DNA from: Pocillopora verrucosa
Taxonomy: Eukaryota > Cnidaria > Anthozoa > Scleractinia > Pocilloporidae
Length of the DNA: 64,000 nucleotides
Reading direction: 5' to 3'
Assembly: GCF_036669915.1 (NCBI RefSeq)
Contig: NC_089314.1
Span: 4,597,120 to 4,661,119, forward strand
Below, one piece after another: positions 55,801 through 64,000 of this stretch. A program made the position numbers and the translations under genes. Within the stretch, counting starts at the first letter, position 1. Every line of letters starts with the position of its first letter. Below the pieces are notes generated by a model, which made no database searches, had not been told where the DNA came from, and saw only the letters and a list, made by a program, of their open reading frames with translations.

Positions 55801-57333
55801 GATTGTTAAATGAAGACAGAGTATAGAAAGGAATGGAAGAGTGAGTGTCTCCTGACTGACCACTAAACGAATGCACAACAATGTTTGTTTCTTAAGTGCA
55901 CAAACTGCGGTATATAACCCATACCAGCAATGATTGACGAGAGCACCAAATAAATAAAACAGCCAGGGCACTGGGAAAGAGGTTAGACGCACATTAGAAA
56001 CAAACATCATCTGCAGCCTGGAAGACCAGTAACATGCCTATCAAGTGATTCCATGGGGGAGGGGAGGTGAGATCAACTGCCATTACGAGGAGACCCTTGA
56101 CATCAGAAGGGAAATCAAGGAGGCTTTTCATATCCCACACCAATGTCGATTGTAATACAGAGTTAAGGACTATGAACTGTTGAAGACCGTGAGACAAGAT
56201 CAAAAATCAAGAGGCTGCAAAAAATAATGAGTGGGAAACTACAACTTCCTTACTTATTTGTTCACCCCTTCTCTTAACCCTTTACCTCCTAAGAGTGACC
56301 AAGACATAACTTTTCCTGACAATATCCATACAAAATCAGGCACACAAGTGATGAGAATAAGGAAAAATATCAATTAGGGGTTTATCATTTGATCATTTAT
56401 CATTTGATCAATTACAAATTCTTATAACTAAAATTAAAGGAAATGTATGGAAGACAGTTAGGAGAATTACTTTATAAATCTTGGGAGTGAAAGGATTAAG
56501 AAAGATAATTTCATCTACTGAGCCACCGTACCTTAATCGTTGAGAAATGTTTTTTTCACATGAAAGCTGCTATGAGCTTACTTAAAGATTGAAACGTTCG
56601 CTATTGTAAACTAGTCGATCTTTTAGCGGAAAATGGATCTGTACGCAAACAACTGAAGGTCAAGGCTCGAAAAGAAATCAATCAGGAGGTGTTTCTAAAG
56701 AAAATTTTCGTTTCAAGGCGATGACAATTTCCAGGAGAGAATTTAAGAAGCTGTTTGTATACAAACGGACGCAATCGAATGGAACCAAAAGGTTACATTC
56801 TTTCTACTGATCGAACGAAGCATCAAAAGCAATTGAGTAAAAAATAAAAGAGAGACAATTCAGTTATGCTCACGAAGTTTTATGTCCACGACTGGCTTTT
56901 TTTCATTTTCGTAATAGCTTCATACATGCCCATGCAGATCATATTAATAAATGCAAATTTACTGATTCTGGGCATGTTTCTGAGAAAACGCTCAAGCTAT
57001 TTGATTAGATCTACCTGTAAATTCGACGGGTCTGAGAATGTTAACAGCATCGTCTCTTCCCATGCTTTTTAGAAGTTCAATCAGATGTGTAACCGTTTTG
57101 ACTTCTCCATTTCTTTCCGAAGACATCCACCATTCGTACAACAGGGACACCGTCGGGTTCTTTTGTCGCTCAAAATTCCTCACGCTTTCGTAGTTATAAT
57201 TCATTTTCCCAGCAAGAAATCTGAAATCTTTCATTGGATGTCTGGGATTTAGTTTCATACCAAGCTGTTCCAGTATATCCATGCTCAAACAATTCATAAG
57301 TGTACTGACTCGCTTCATCTTCTCGGAAGCCAT
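46819..57333 (-). CDS. MALT1: MALT1-like paracaspase
   Basis: Fifteen exons join in frame to 633 aa: 57015-57333, 54661-54771, 53927-54022, 53183-53275, 52485-52514, 52203-52289, 51489-51616, 50570-50639, 49994-50186, 49738-49812, 49057-49178, 48767-48916, 48116-48273, 47514-47615 and 46819-46986. MALT1 is the protease and scaffold of CARD-BCL10-MALT1 signalling to NF-kB. Order seen: death domain (about 1-106), a proline-rich linker from five short exons (about 107-245), the caspase-like domain (VALVIGNQQYE to about 441; His324 in YYAGHGYE, Cys373 in IIDSCR), then an Ig-like region (ECRPVFSNVMEI, LSRLQKLL). The acidic residues that give human MALT1 its arginine preference have counterparts in EKDAYD, IDSC and EAYE. 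The two Ig domains between death and caspase domains of human MALT1 (824 aa) are absent. The last exon stops soon after a segment matching VNVGKPLIAKL. Confidence 0.88.
47895..48040. repeat. 64-bp minisatellite built on TCAA units
   Basis: AGTCAATCAATCAATGTATC begins at 47895 and again at 47959, with each unit continuing into CTATAATCC and CCTACT. A third start at 48015 comes after 56 bp, because two TCAA units are missing. It lies in a paracaspase intron close to the donor of the exon at 48116-48273. Confidence 0.85.
48351..48384. repeat. Pyrimidine-rich tract
   Basis: A C/T run with several long C stretches in a paracaspase intron. On the transcribed strand this is a purine tract. Confidence 0.7.
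51022..51200. mobile_element. MITE family A fragment, inverted, paracaspase intron
   Basis: The segment AATTTCTCCTTACAAATATC, then CAATACCAAATTCTCC and AACATCAAGAATTGTATGG, is the reverse complement of the family A interior. The left end is degraded (TTAATTAACTCCCAAG) and the right end passes into flanking sequence. Confidence 0.7.
52811..52990. repeat. 50-bp direct repeats flanking a MITE fragment
   Basis: TCCTTTGTTTTGATTCAGTT followed by CAATTAGACTTGGCTTCAAC occurs at 52811-52862 and again at 52941-52990, with few changes. Between them lies a family A fragment (AAATTCTCCGAACTAACACC, ATTGTATGGTAGGCAGTGCT) that resembles the one at 51.14-51.22 kb. Confidence 0.8.
53624..53836. mobile_element. 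MITE family A copy in paracaspase intron 3
   Basis: TTAACCCTTCAACTCCTCGA to GAGAGTGAAAGGGTTAA, about 213 bp. The interior carries AGGGGAGAATTAACAATCAG, matching the reverse complement of the SINE-split copy at 31.6 kb. Confidence 0.85.
56274..56499. mobile_element. MITE family A copy in paracaspase intron 1
   Basis: TTAACCCTTTACCTCCTAAG to TTGGGAGTGAAAGGATTAA, about 226 bp. A local duplication of ATTTGATCA is present near 56388-56412. Confidence 0.8.
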
Positions 57334-57831
57334 GTTTTCTTCTCCTGAGTAGGGTAGGGTAGGGGCGTGCCTTTCGAGCGTCGAATACGTCAAACAGCAC
57401 CCCGCTGGTCCGATACTGATAAACAAGCTCCATAAAAGCACCCTTCTCCCCTCCCACTATGAATTGCACTCGCATGCCAATCTTATTGGCTTTGCTACTC
57501 GCCGTCTATTCCGCCAGAGACAGTGAGTAAATTAAGTAGCTCAACAATTTGGGGTTGTAAACAAGTTAAAATAGAAACATGTGGCTCTCCAATGATGAGT
57601 TTTTGAACGATCATTGGACTATTGAGCGACTAGTGGGGTTTGCCGCTGGTGCTGTAACAATATTGAGAGCCTTGCACTCCGTTACAAAGTAGATATATTC
57701 CTATCATGCTTTAACCTCATCCTCACAGTAAAAGAAGCAACGTCTTTTTGTGACTTGTATTTTACAATTCTAACTTAAATTCATTTACATAGAATATATT
57801 AAAGTTCACACGACAACCAGGTGGACAATCA
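57334..57831. other. Paracaspase promoter and spacer
   Basis: Upstream of the death-domain start the frame stays open to 57441 without similarity, so this is presumably 5' UTR and promoter. No TATA box is obvious. The segment up to 57831 then leads into the Penelope remnant. Confidence 0.45.
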
Positions 57832-58280
57832 GACATGGTTTGATGCTATTCTGGTTTACAGATTTAATGAATGTAACCGAAGAAGTTACAATTCATAGAC
57901 CCAACGTTTCGACACTCCTGTCTAGTGTCTTCATCAGGGGTGATCTAAACGCTGCAACAAGAGGTCCTTTTATATGATAACTAATTAGCGAACTTTTTTT
58001 CTGACGAGGTGTAAATAGGCGTCAGGAAGCAAACCGCCATCGTCACGATTTAAAGGAGCGTGGACGGGGTTAATATGCCAAGCCTCCAAACAAAGGTGCT
58101 GATGGTCACGCCGATAAGTGGTGATAATTTTAGAATTATCCCGCTCAATTGTATGGTTAGTTAGGCATGTGTGCTCCGATAAAGCAAAAAGAGCACCAAA
58201 AAGCGGTTTTCCTTTGCAAAAAGGAAAATTCAGCTTTATCGGAGCACACACTGTAAACCAGAGTAGCATCAAACCATGTC
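57832..58280 (-). mobile_element. Penelope-like retroelement remnant
   Basis: The minus strand from about 58235 to 57985 reads ALSEHTCLTNHTIERDNSKI, then EAWHINPVHAPLNRDDGG and LLPDAYLHLVRKK. This pattern (H..NH.I..DN, EA.HI, LNRD.G) resembles the C-terminal end of the GIY-YIG endonuclease region of Penelope-like elements. The remnant is bounded by 29-bp inverted arms with one mismatch (57832-57860 and 58252-58280). A perfect 18-bp inverted pair lies inside (58168-58185 and 58233-58250). Reverse transcriptase is missing, so this is a severely 5'-truncated, rearranged copy. Confidence 0.65.
57898..57937 (-). ncRNA. Hammerhead-ribozyme-like core
   Basis: On the minus strand CTGATGA (57937-57931) is followed by GACAC (57929-57925), a 9-nt loop, GTGTC (57915-57911), GAAA (57910-57907) and then CGTTGGGTC ending at 57898. 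This is the order of a type I hammerhead: core, stem II, GAAA, very short stem III and a GUC cleavage triplet. Penelope-like elements are known to carry hammerheads in their terminal repeats. Stem I is not clearly paired here, so activity is doubtful. Confidence 0.45.
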
Positions 58281-58708
58281 TCATTTACAAAGCTTTTTTG
58301 TTCTTTTTTTTAACCATAAAAATCTAAACTTTTATTTCGTTAACACACTTTAGGTGAAGGCTAAAAACTCTCTCGGTGCCATAGGGATATTCTTATGTTT
58401 GCCTTCATACTTACGCGCAAATGTAAGTCTTTCCTAACAGACCTAGAGCAAGCGCATAAATCAAATCTTCCAAAATTTTCACATTTTTCTTTTTTAACAC
58501 AATTTGATCAGCGCCAAAATTTCTCTCTCTCAATTACAGTGAGCTCTCTCTTGGGTAACCGCCTTTGGTGCCGGAAAAGCAAAACTAGTCTCAAATTTTG
58601 CGAAAGATCACAGCGATTTAAAAAGTTGAAGGACTTGTCTGGGCGGGAGACAACACGGCAAGAGGGATTTGTGATAATGACCTGTTGCAGACACTTTGTT
58701 ATAACTTT
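58281..58708. other. Spacer downstream of IGHMBP2
   Basis: About 430 bp with the likely IGHMBP2 3' UTR. I see no gene or named repeat. An open frame at 58395-58889 on the plus strand is antisense to the IGHMBP2 last exon. Confidence 0.5.
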
Positions 58709-61700
58709 TTACTTATTATCTTTTCCTTTACGCTTTGATTTCCTTTGTTCCGACATATCATCAAGTCTTTTGTCCAATTTTCTCTGTAGCTGCGCTTTAC
58801 GAGTCACGTCCAAAGCTTTTGGTTTCCCCGCCTTTGGCTTGCTAGTTTGTTGTCTAGCTCTCAATTTTGCCGCTTCACCACAACCATGAACCTCGGGGAT
58901 ATGATGAGACAAGCAGAACGTACCATCACAACATTTACACAACTGTCCAAGAGTTCTAATACTTTTTTTGCAGCCGTCGAAGCCACATTGTGTGTCAAAT
59001 TTGTTAAAAGAAGCCAATAGTTTGTCAAAGTCTTCTTCTGGTTGTAACGCTGACAAGGATTTGGTTTTAAGTTTTGTCTTCTGCGGCTTCGCACTTGGCG
59101 GAGCCGACATCTCCTGATTCCTTTCTGCTCTGTTTGTTTCGGCCAGTTTAGATCTCTGCATCTGGTCGCAGCGAAGAGAGTGTAGCTGGAGATTACAGGC
59201 TGGGACTCGTTTCTTGCAAAAGGAGCATGTGCTCAAAAGGGCGGAATCATCTTCGTCGTCTACAAAAGACGGAGAAATATTAGAATCTGAACATTCTAAT
59301 TCCACGGCTCCTGCGGTGAGCCATTAAGGGTCTGGAGAAAGTCGTTGCTTGTCTCTAAATCTTTTCCCGCCTCATGCCCGCTAAGGCAAAATATTGCCGT
59401 GAAACACGTTCAGTAGCTTAAAAAACGCGAAAAAGAACTTGACACGGAGACTGGTTCTGGAAAATAAATGTGACGCTTCCATTTTCTAAGGGAGTTTCCA
59501 TGAAAATGATAAATTCTGCTCGAAAAGCCGTATCCTAATTAAACTCTGCACAAATTTTGGGGAAATTGGAAAATCCCGCCCTATTAGTGAGCTCGGTGTC
59601 TGCTGCTACAATCAATGCACTCTGCTCGAAATTTGGTGGCAAAATTAATACAAGCCTCACAAACAAAATCAGCAATGTAAGGTACATTTTTCTTTGGCGT
59701 CAAAAGTATCCCAGAAATACCTTGGATGTGTTTCACTTGGTTCATTCTATCTCAGCCAATTAGAAGCAAAAATAAAACTGACCAATCGCGAGCTGGTCAT
59801 TCGCGTTTACTCGCGCTTCTAGCAGTTTACTTATGCCTACAATGCGCTTTAATCGGCTATTTTAATCAATTTAGTCTTGGTTAGCGACCCTTCATCGAAA
59901 AGTAGCCTGTGAAAAATTCTGATTTGCAATCGCTTAAGTTGAAATTTTCGCGCGAATTTAACCACCAATCAGAAACCTCGCATTGATTTCCAGACGTGGG
60001 TTTTTGAGAGTGTGTCAAAGTTTCCCGCAGTGCATTGCAAAACTACTATCGCATAAACACACTTATTTAATTTAAACTTGTCAAATAAAGTTGGTGAAAG
60101 GATGGGTAAAAACAAACCTTTTGAAGCTGATATCGCTTTTCTTATCACGATATACCTCTCCTTTCCCTCTCCATGGCTTTCATGACAGAGAGACAACTTC
60201 TCTGCAATACTGTGAACATCAAACCTCTGTTGTGAGCTCAGCGACTTCGGGAAAATCAACTCCTTCTTCGTAGCATCCTGAGTGAAAGCTACAATTTCTT
60301 TTTCAACATTTTCACGGCTGTAATTCGTAACCGCATTACTGATATTTTTACTTTTTTCTTGCTTCATTTTTTTGACATTCTTTCCAGAAATTTGTTCGTT
60401 GTTTTCTTCGGTAAGATTGGATGCTTTATCAGAAACAACCGACGAAACATCTTTTTTCTCCTCAGCTCCGCTGAATTCTAATTTCCTTGTGCCCTCTCCG
60501 CTTTCAGAATTATCTTTTGATTTCAAGTTCTTTTCTCCTTTTACATCTCGTTCTTCAGAATCGGGTCTTGTTTCTCCTGTGCTCTTTTTTTTCCATTCAT
60601 TACCTGTCATTTCAGACATGGAAACTTCGTCCTGCTCGTACGTGTAACAGTTAACACTAGTTGGAAGTGAATCCTGGAGACATTCATGAGCCGATCGCAC
60701 CTCTCCTTCGCTGCTCATGTATTCCACTAGGGATTTTAGAAAGTTATCATGATTGACAGTCTCGGAATCAGCAACAACAGCCAGGTGGCGACGAGCTCGA
60801 GTAATTGCAACGTTAATTCGTCTGTGTTCGGCGAGAAAACCAACTTCACCTAAAAGAAAAAAAAAGATCGATGAAAAGGCATTTGAACAGTTACTACATG
60901 GAGAAGAAAAAAGCGCTCAGTTTTGGTACACAGTGACAGCAAATTTCAGGACAATGTGGGATCATAAGCTTAGATTAAGGATTATCTAAAAAATTTTAAT
61001 AAGAGAATGGTTACAAAAAGAGAACCAAAAAAATCAAAACTAACAAACAAAACAGGCAAAAAAACAAAAAAGAAAGGGTTGGTTTACTTTACTTTTAAAA
61101 ATAAACCGTCACGTAGTTATAATCAAATCAATTTAATGTCTTACATATATGGCCCAATTGTATCCAAAGGGGACTAAAAGTCACTTCGTTATTGCGTAAA
61201 TGCAAAATTGAAGGCTCAAGTTTTGTGGGGCTTTATCAAAGTGCAGGAAAAGCCGAAAAAAAACCATAAAACTAAATAATATTAACACAATACTTGAATT
61301 AACTTGATCGTAAGTGGAGCAAATTTGATAAAGGCTGAAGTATGTTACCCTTTTTGTTCGAACGGACCAGTGATATAACAACAGCTTCCTTCTCTCTTCC
61401 TTGAAAACCATCCACAGATTTGATTTCTAACGCTGGATACTTGGAAGAGAGACGTAATCTGAGTAGCTCCACCTTAAAAGTATTGGGCAAAGAGAGAAAT
61501 GAATAAAAGAAAATTTAAAAGAAAAAATATTTAAAGAAAAATTTTAACTTCGCTCTGTGATTGGTCCTGAAAACTTGCGCTACTCTCTCCTTCAATCAGA
61601 TGCAAAAACCAAAAAGTAACGACGGCTCATTCTCTTGCCTTTTCTGGTGCTTCAGGAAGCCCTGGCACTGATGTATGGGCTTCAGGAAGCCCTGGCATTG

Positions 61701-63519
61701 ATAAGCCCCCATCCTCCCTCTCCAAAGCTTATCTGAGTCTTTGATAATTTTTAGTTACCAAGGTAACCTTTCAACAAAAATAGACGTGTCAGACTTAAGT
61801 TATCTGTTTCAATCTACCTGTAAGTTGTAAGGTGCGATGACTGCGATGTCATTAGGTTGGAGCCCAGCCGTCATAAGCGCCATGACATGCGCAGCGACGA
61901 TGTCAGCCTCGCCTTCATTCCCTTTTGACACTTCATCTTCCACCTCCTTTTCTCTGACGTCACATCCCGCGGTGTCAATCAAAAGAAGTGGAATTGACGT
62001 CTCGTCTGTTTCTTGAACTCCAGGAAGATCTTTTAAAAGATGTGAATTCACAGAGCTGTCTGCGTTAAGTCTACCATCGTACAGTTTTTCAGACGACCAC
62101 TTCATAATCGCCTCATTCATTCTGTAACAAAATTAACATGTTTTGTTTTACGTTTGATAACTCAAGATTTATTAGTCCCGAGAAAACGATAGAGAAAACT
62201 GTCGTTTTCCGCCAGGATTCGAAACCAAGTTCCTTCTGCCCGTTGTTCTCTCCACCACTCAGCACCAGAGTAAAACCGTCGGGGTGAGGGGGGGGGGGGG
62301 GGGCGGAGGGGTATGGGGTATGTTCAGGTCTAGAAACTTGCTAAAACATTTATTCCACCTTCACAGCACAAATTACACAGGATGTGGATTGGGATTTGTT
62401 AATGAGATTTCACCCTTGAAGTTCAAGATTTGAAGCCGTTACGACCAAGAAAAATACATGATTGTAACAAAAAAAGAAATAATGCCTTCTTTTTCATTTG
62501 AAGGAAAACTTTAATGACTAGGATTGCGTGGCACTCGAGAACACGGAGCGAACAAGGAGCGTTTCGCTTGTTTAAAGATAAATAATTTCCACTTTCCAAG
62601 TGCAATAATTATAATGTTACAAACCTGTACTGCGTTGTTAACATGCGCACGGCTCCATCTCCCAGTATTTTTATGAGCCTCTCCATTAAAGTGACATCTA
62701 ACCCTTGTTTGGCCGCTTTCTTGGATAATATTGTGGGAGGTAACTGAAGATGATCACCTGCAAGAACACACCTAGCAGAAGAAAACAAACGCAAAGATAC
62801 AATAAGGCTCGCGCAAATAATACACTTACCCCAGGAGGCTACCTTACTCACTTAACACAATTCAGGAAACTTCGATTGTGGTTGGTTCAGTGCGCAGTTT
62901 TTTGGGTGAGTGAAATTCACCGCAGAAACACAAAATATGCAGCTAACGGTCTTATTACCCTTCAACAATTGGATCTAATTATAGCAATACTAGTTTAAAT
63001 TTCCTAACACCTAAAATATTTAATTCTGTCACAATTCACATTTGCTTCTTTTTCACAATTCAAATTATGTCTAACATTTGATCTGTAGCTCTATTAATGA
63101 TACTCTCTATTAGGTGGGTGAATCTCAAAATGCAGTTGTATACACATGTTTACCTTTTTTTGTTAAGACTAGAGCTTATGTTACTGTTTTTCAAAAATAT
63201 TGTATCTTCGCCATCATAAATGTACTGGGTTTCCTGTGGTGTTTGCTTACCTTGACGCCCGTAATAAAGGTATCCAGCAGCCAGCCTCGAGAGATTGCGC
63301 AGCCTCATCAATAACAACCAAATCAAAGTGTTCTTGCTTGACAAGTTTAAGGGGACCATCAGATGATGCACTAGTATTGGTTGCCAGGACAACATCAGCG
63401 CTGGTAAGAATTTCTGTGACAGCTTTATCCTCTCTTTGCTTCAGCTCTCCTCGTAGAGATTTTATTTCTTGTTTGAGGTGCTTCTTTTCTGATTGACTCC
63501 TTGATTTTCTTACTTTTGA
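58709..63519 (-). CDS. IGHMBP2: IGHMBP2 (SMUBP-2) helicase, C-terminal two thirds (partial)
   Basis: Six exons are visible: 63251-63519, 62625-62771, 61818-62121, 61349-61472, 60118-60849 and 58709-59259, all phase-compatible. The 5' exons, with Walker A, lie beyond 64000. IGHMBP2 is a 5'-3' ATP-dependent RNA/DNA helicase of the UPF1-like SF1 group, tied to ribosomes and tRNA; loss in humans causes SMARD1. Motifs in order: a coiled coil, motif [14 protein letters not shown], motif [37 protein letters not shown], motif [17 protein letters not shown], motif [11 protein letters not shown], then an acidic Lys/Glu-rich linker. The R3H domain ([24 protein letters not shown]) and the AN1 finger (CGFDGCKKS to [11 protein letters not shown]) follow, and a basic tail. 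A CxxC-x11-HxxxC finger ([20 protein letters not shown]) precedes the AN1 domain and is not in the human protein as I recall it. Confidence 0.94.
61640..61704. repeat. Short tandem duplication in IGHMBP2 intron
   Basis: GCTTCAGGAAGCCCTGGCA occurs twice about 30 bp apart, each followed by a TGAT string. No coding role. Confidence 0.7.
62288..62303. repeat. Poly-G tract
   Basis: A run of G, nearly unbroken, in an IGHMBP2 intron. Such tracts are prone to assembly length error. Confidence 0.75.
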
Positions 63520-64000
63520 CTGATGACAGCAGGGAACCAAAAGACAAAAGGAATTAAAACTGCCATCAAGCTCTCAAATTTGCTAACTGAAAAGTAAATA
63601 AGCTCAAAAATTGCTCTGGACTTCTATGGAATTCACAGAGACCCTTGCTCATAGGAAGCCATGTTGCTGGAAAAGCAAATGATTTGCAATAATGATTCTT
63701 TTCATACATCTTTTATTAAATCCATCAAGTATTTACGAACTCTGTTGAAGCAACAAGCTTTACTATATCTAACTGCCTTGATCTTCCTCAAAACCAAGAC
63801 AAGTTGCAACAGAAGTGGAACTTGTTATGAGAAATTCTGTCTATATTCCAGACACAGTTTGCGAAGAAAAGCATAAGCCTAGGGCAAGCAAGTTGCAAAA
63901 CATCCTGGGAACCCCAATCAAAGAAAATAATAGAGTGGGAACAAAATGGTTGTTTATGTTCAGCACAAAAGTATACTTGAAATCTAATCAAATTAACTAT
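63520..64000. other. IGHMBP2 intron at right edge
   Basis: The sequence upstream of the exon at 63251-63519 has a clear pyrimidine tract and acceptor on the minus strand. I see no further exon before the window ends. Confidence 0.55.

Noticed and set aside
55789..56203. Two minus-strand frames in paracaspase intron 1 considered as missing Ig exons or a polymerase fragment
   Set aside because: They lack Ig cysteine/tryptophan spacing and any clear reverse-transcriptase motif; the neighbouring exons already join in phase.
58395..58889. Plus-strand open frame of 164 codons
   Set aside because: It is largely antisense to the last exon of IGHMBP2 and its translation has no domain-like pattern.

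Overview
This is nuclear DNA from an animal, with long AT-rich introns, GT-AG splicing and ten protein-coding loci that I could rebuild exon by exon. Gene content and repeats suggest an anthozoan cnidarian, most likely a stony coral. The proteins are close to vertebrate orthologues. A dense family of small inverted-repeat elements with ends like TTAACCCTTTCACTCCCAAG, which I remember as typical of corals, fills introns and spacers. No bacterial-style operon, CRISPR array or rRNA is visible. All exon limits are read by eye from splice signals, reading-frame phase and family similarity, not from transcripts.

Layout from left to right: INTS12 (Integrator subunit 12, minus strand, 3' end off the window) sits head to head with a DUF547-domain gene (plus, complete, 281 aa). 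Next come an unrecognised serine-rich 560-aa protein (minus), a THEG-repeat sperm-type protein (minus, 232 aa) and PSMC3/Rpt5, a 26S proteasome ATPase (plus, 19 exons, 427 aa). After a repeat-rich spacer come an ATF3/JDP2-like bZIP factor (minus, 4 exons, 210 aa) and TBC1D7, the third subunit of the TSC complex (minus, 8 exons, 298 aa). A 4-kb spacer separates these from a PRSS23-like secreted serine protease (plus, 5 exons, 343 aa). Then come a MALT1-like paracaspase with death domain, caspase-like fold and C-terminal Ig-like region (minus, 15 exons, 633 aa), a Penelope-like retroelement remnant, and IGHMBP2, a UPF1-type helicase with R3H and AN1 domains (minus, 5' end off the right edge).

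The genes do not form one pathway. Most are housekeeping or stress and innate-immunity genes: proteasome, Integrator, TSC/mTOR control, stress bZIP and NF-kB-type paracaspase. Links between neighbours are positional. INTS12 and the DUF547 gene must share a promoter of about 50 bp, and the THEG-like gene and PSMC3 diverge from a 1.1-kb spacer.

Points most worth a second look are the paracaspase, which keeps its catalytic and acidic pocket residues but has short proline-rich exons where human MALT1 has two Ig domains, and which has two candidate terminal exons of similar pattern; a hammerhead-ribozyme-like core in the Penelope remnant; an overlapping CATG start on both strands at the INTS12/DUF547 junction; an extra CCHC finger in IGHMBP2; and nested transposon insertions in introns.
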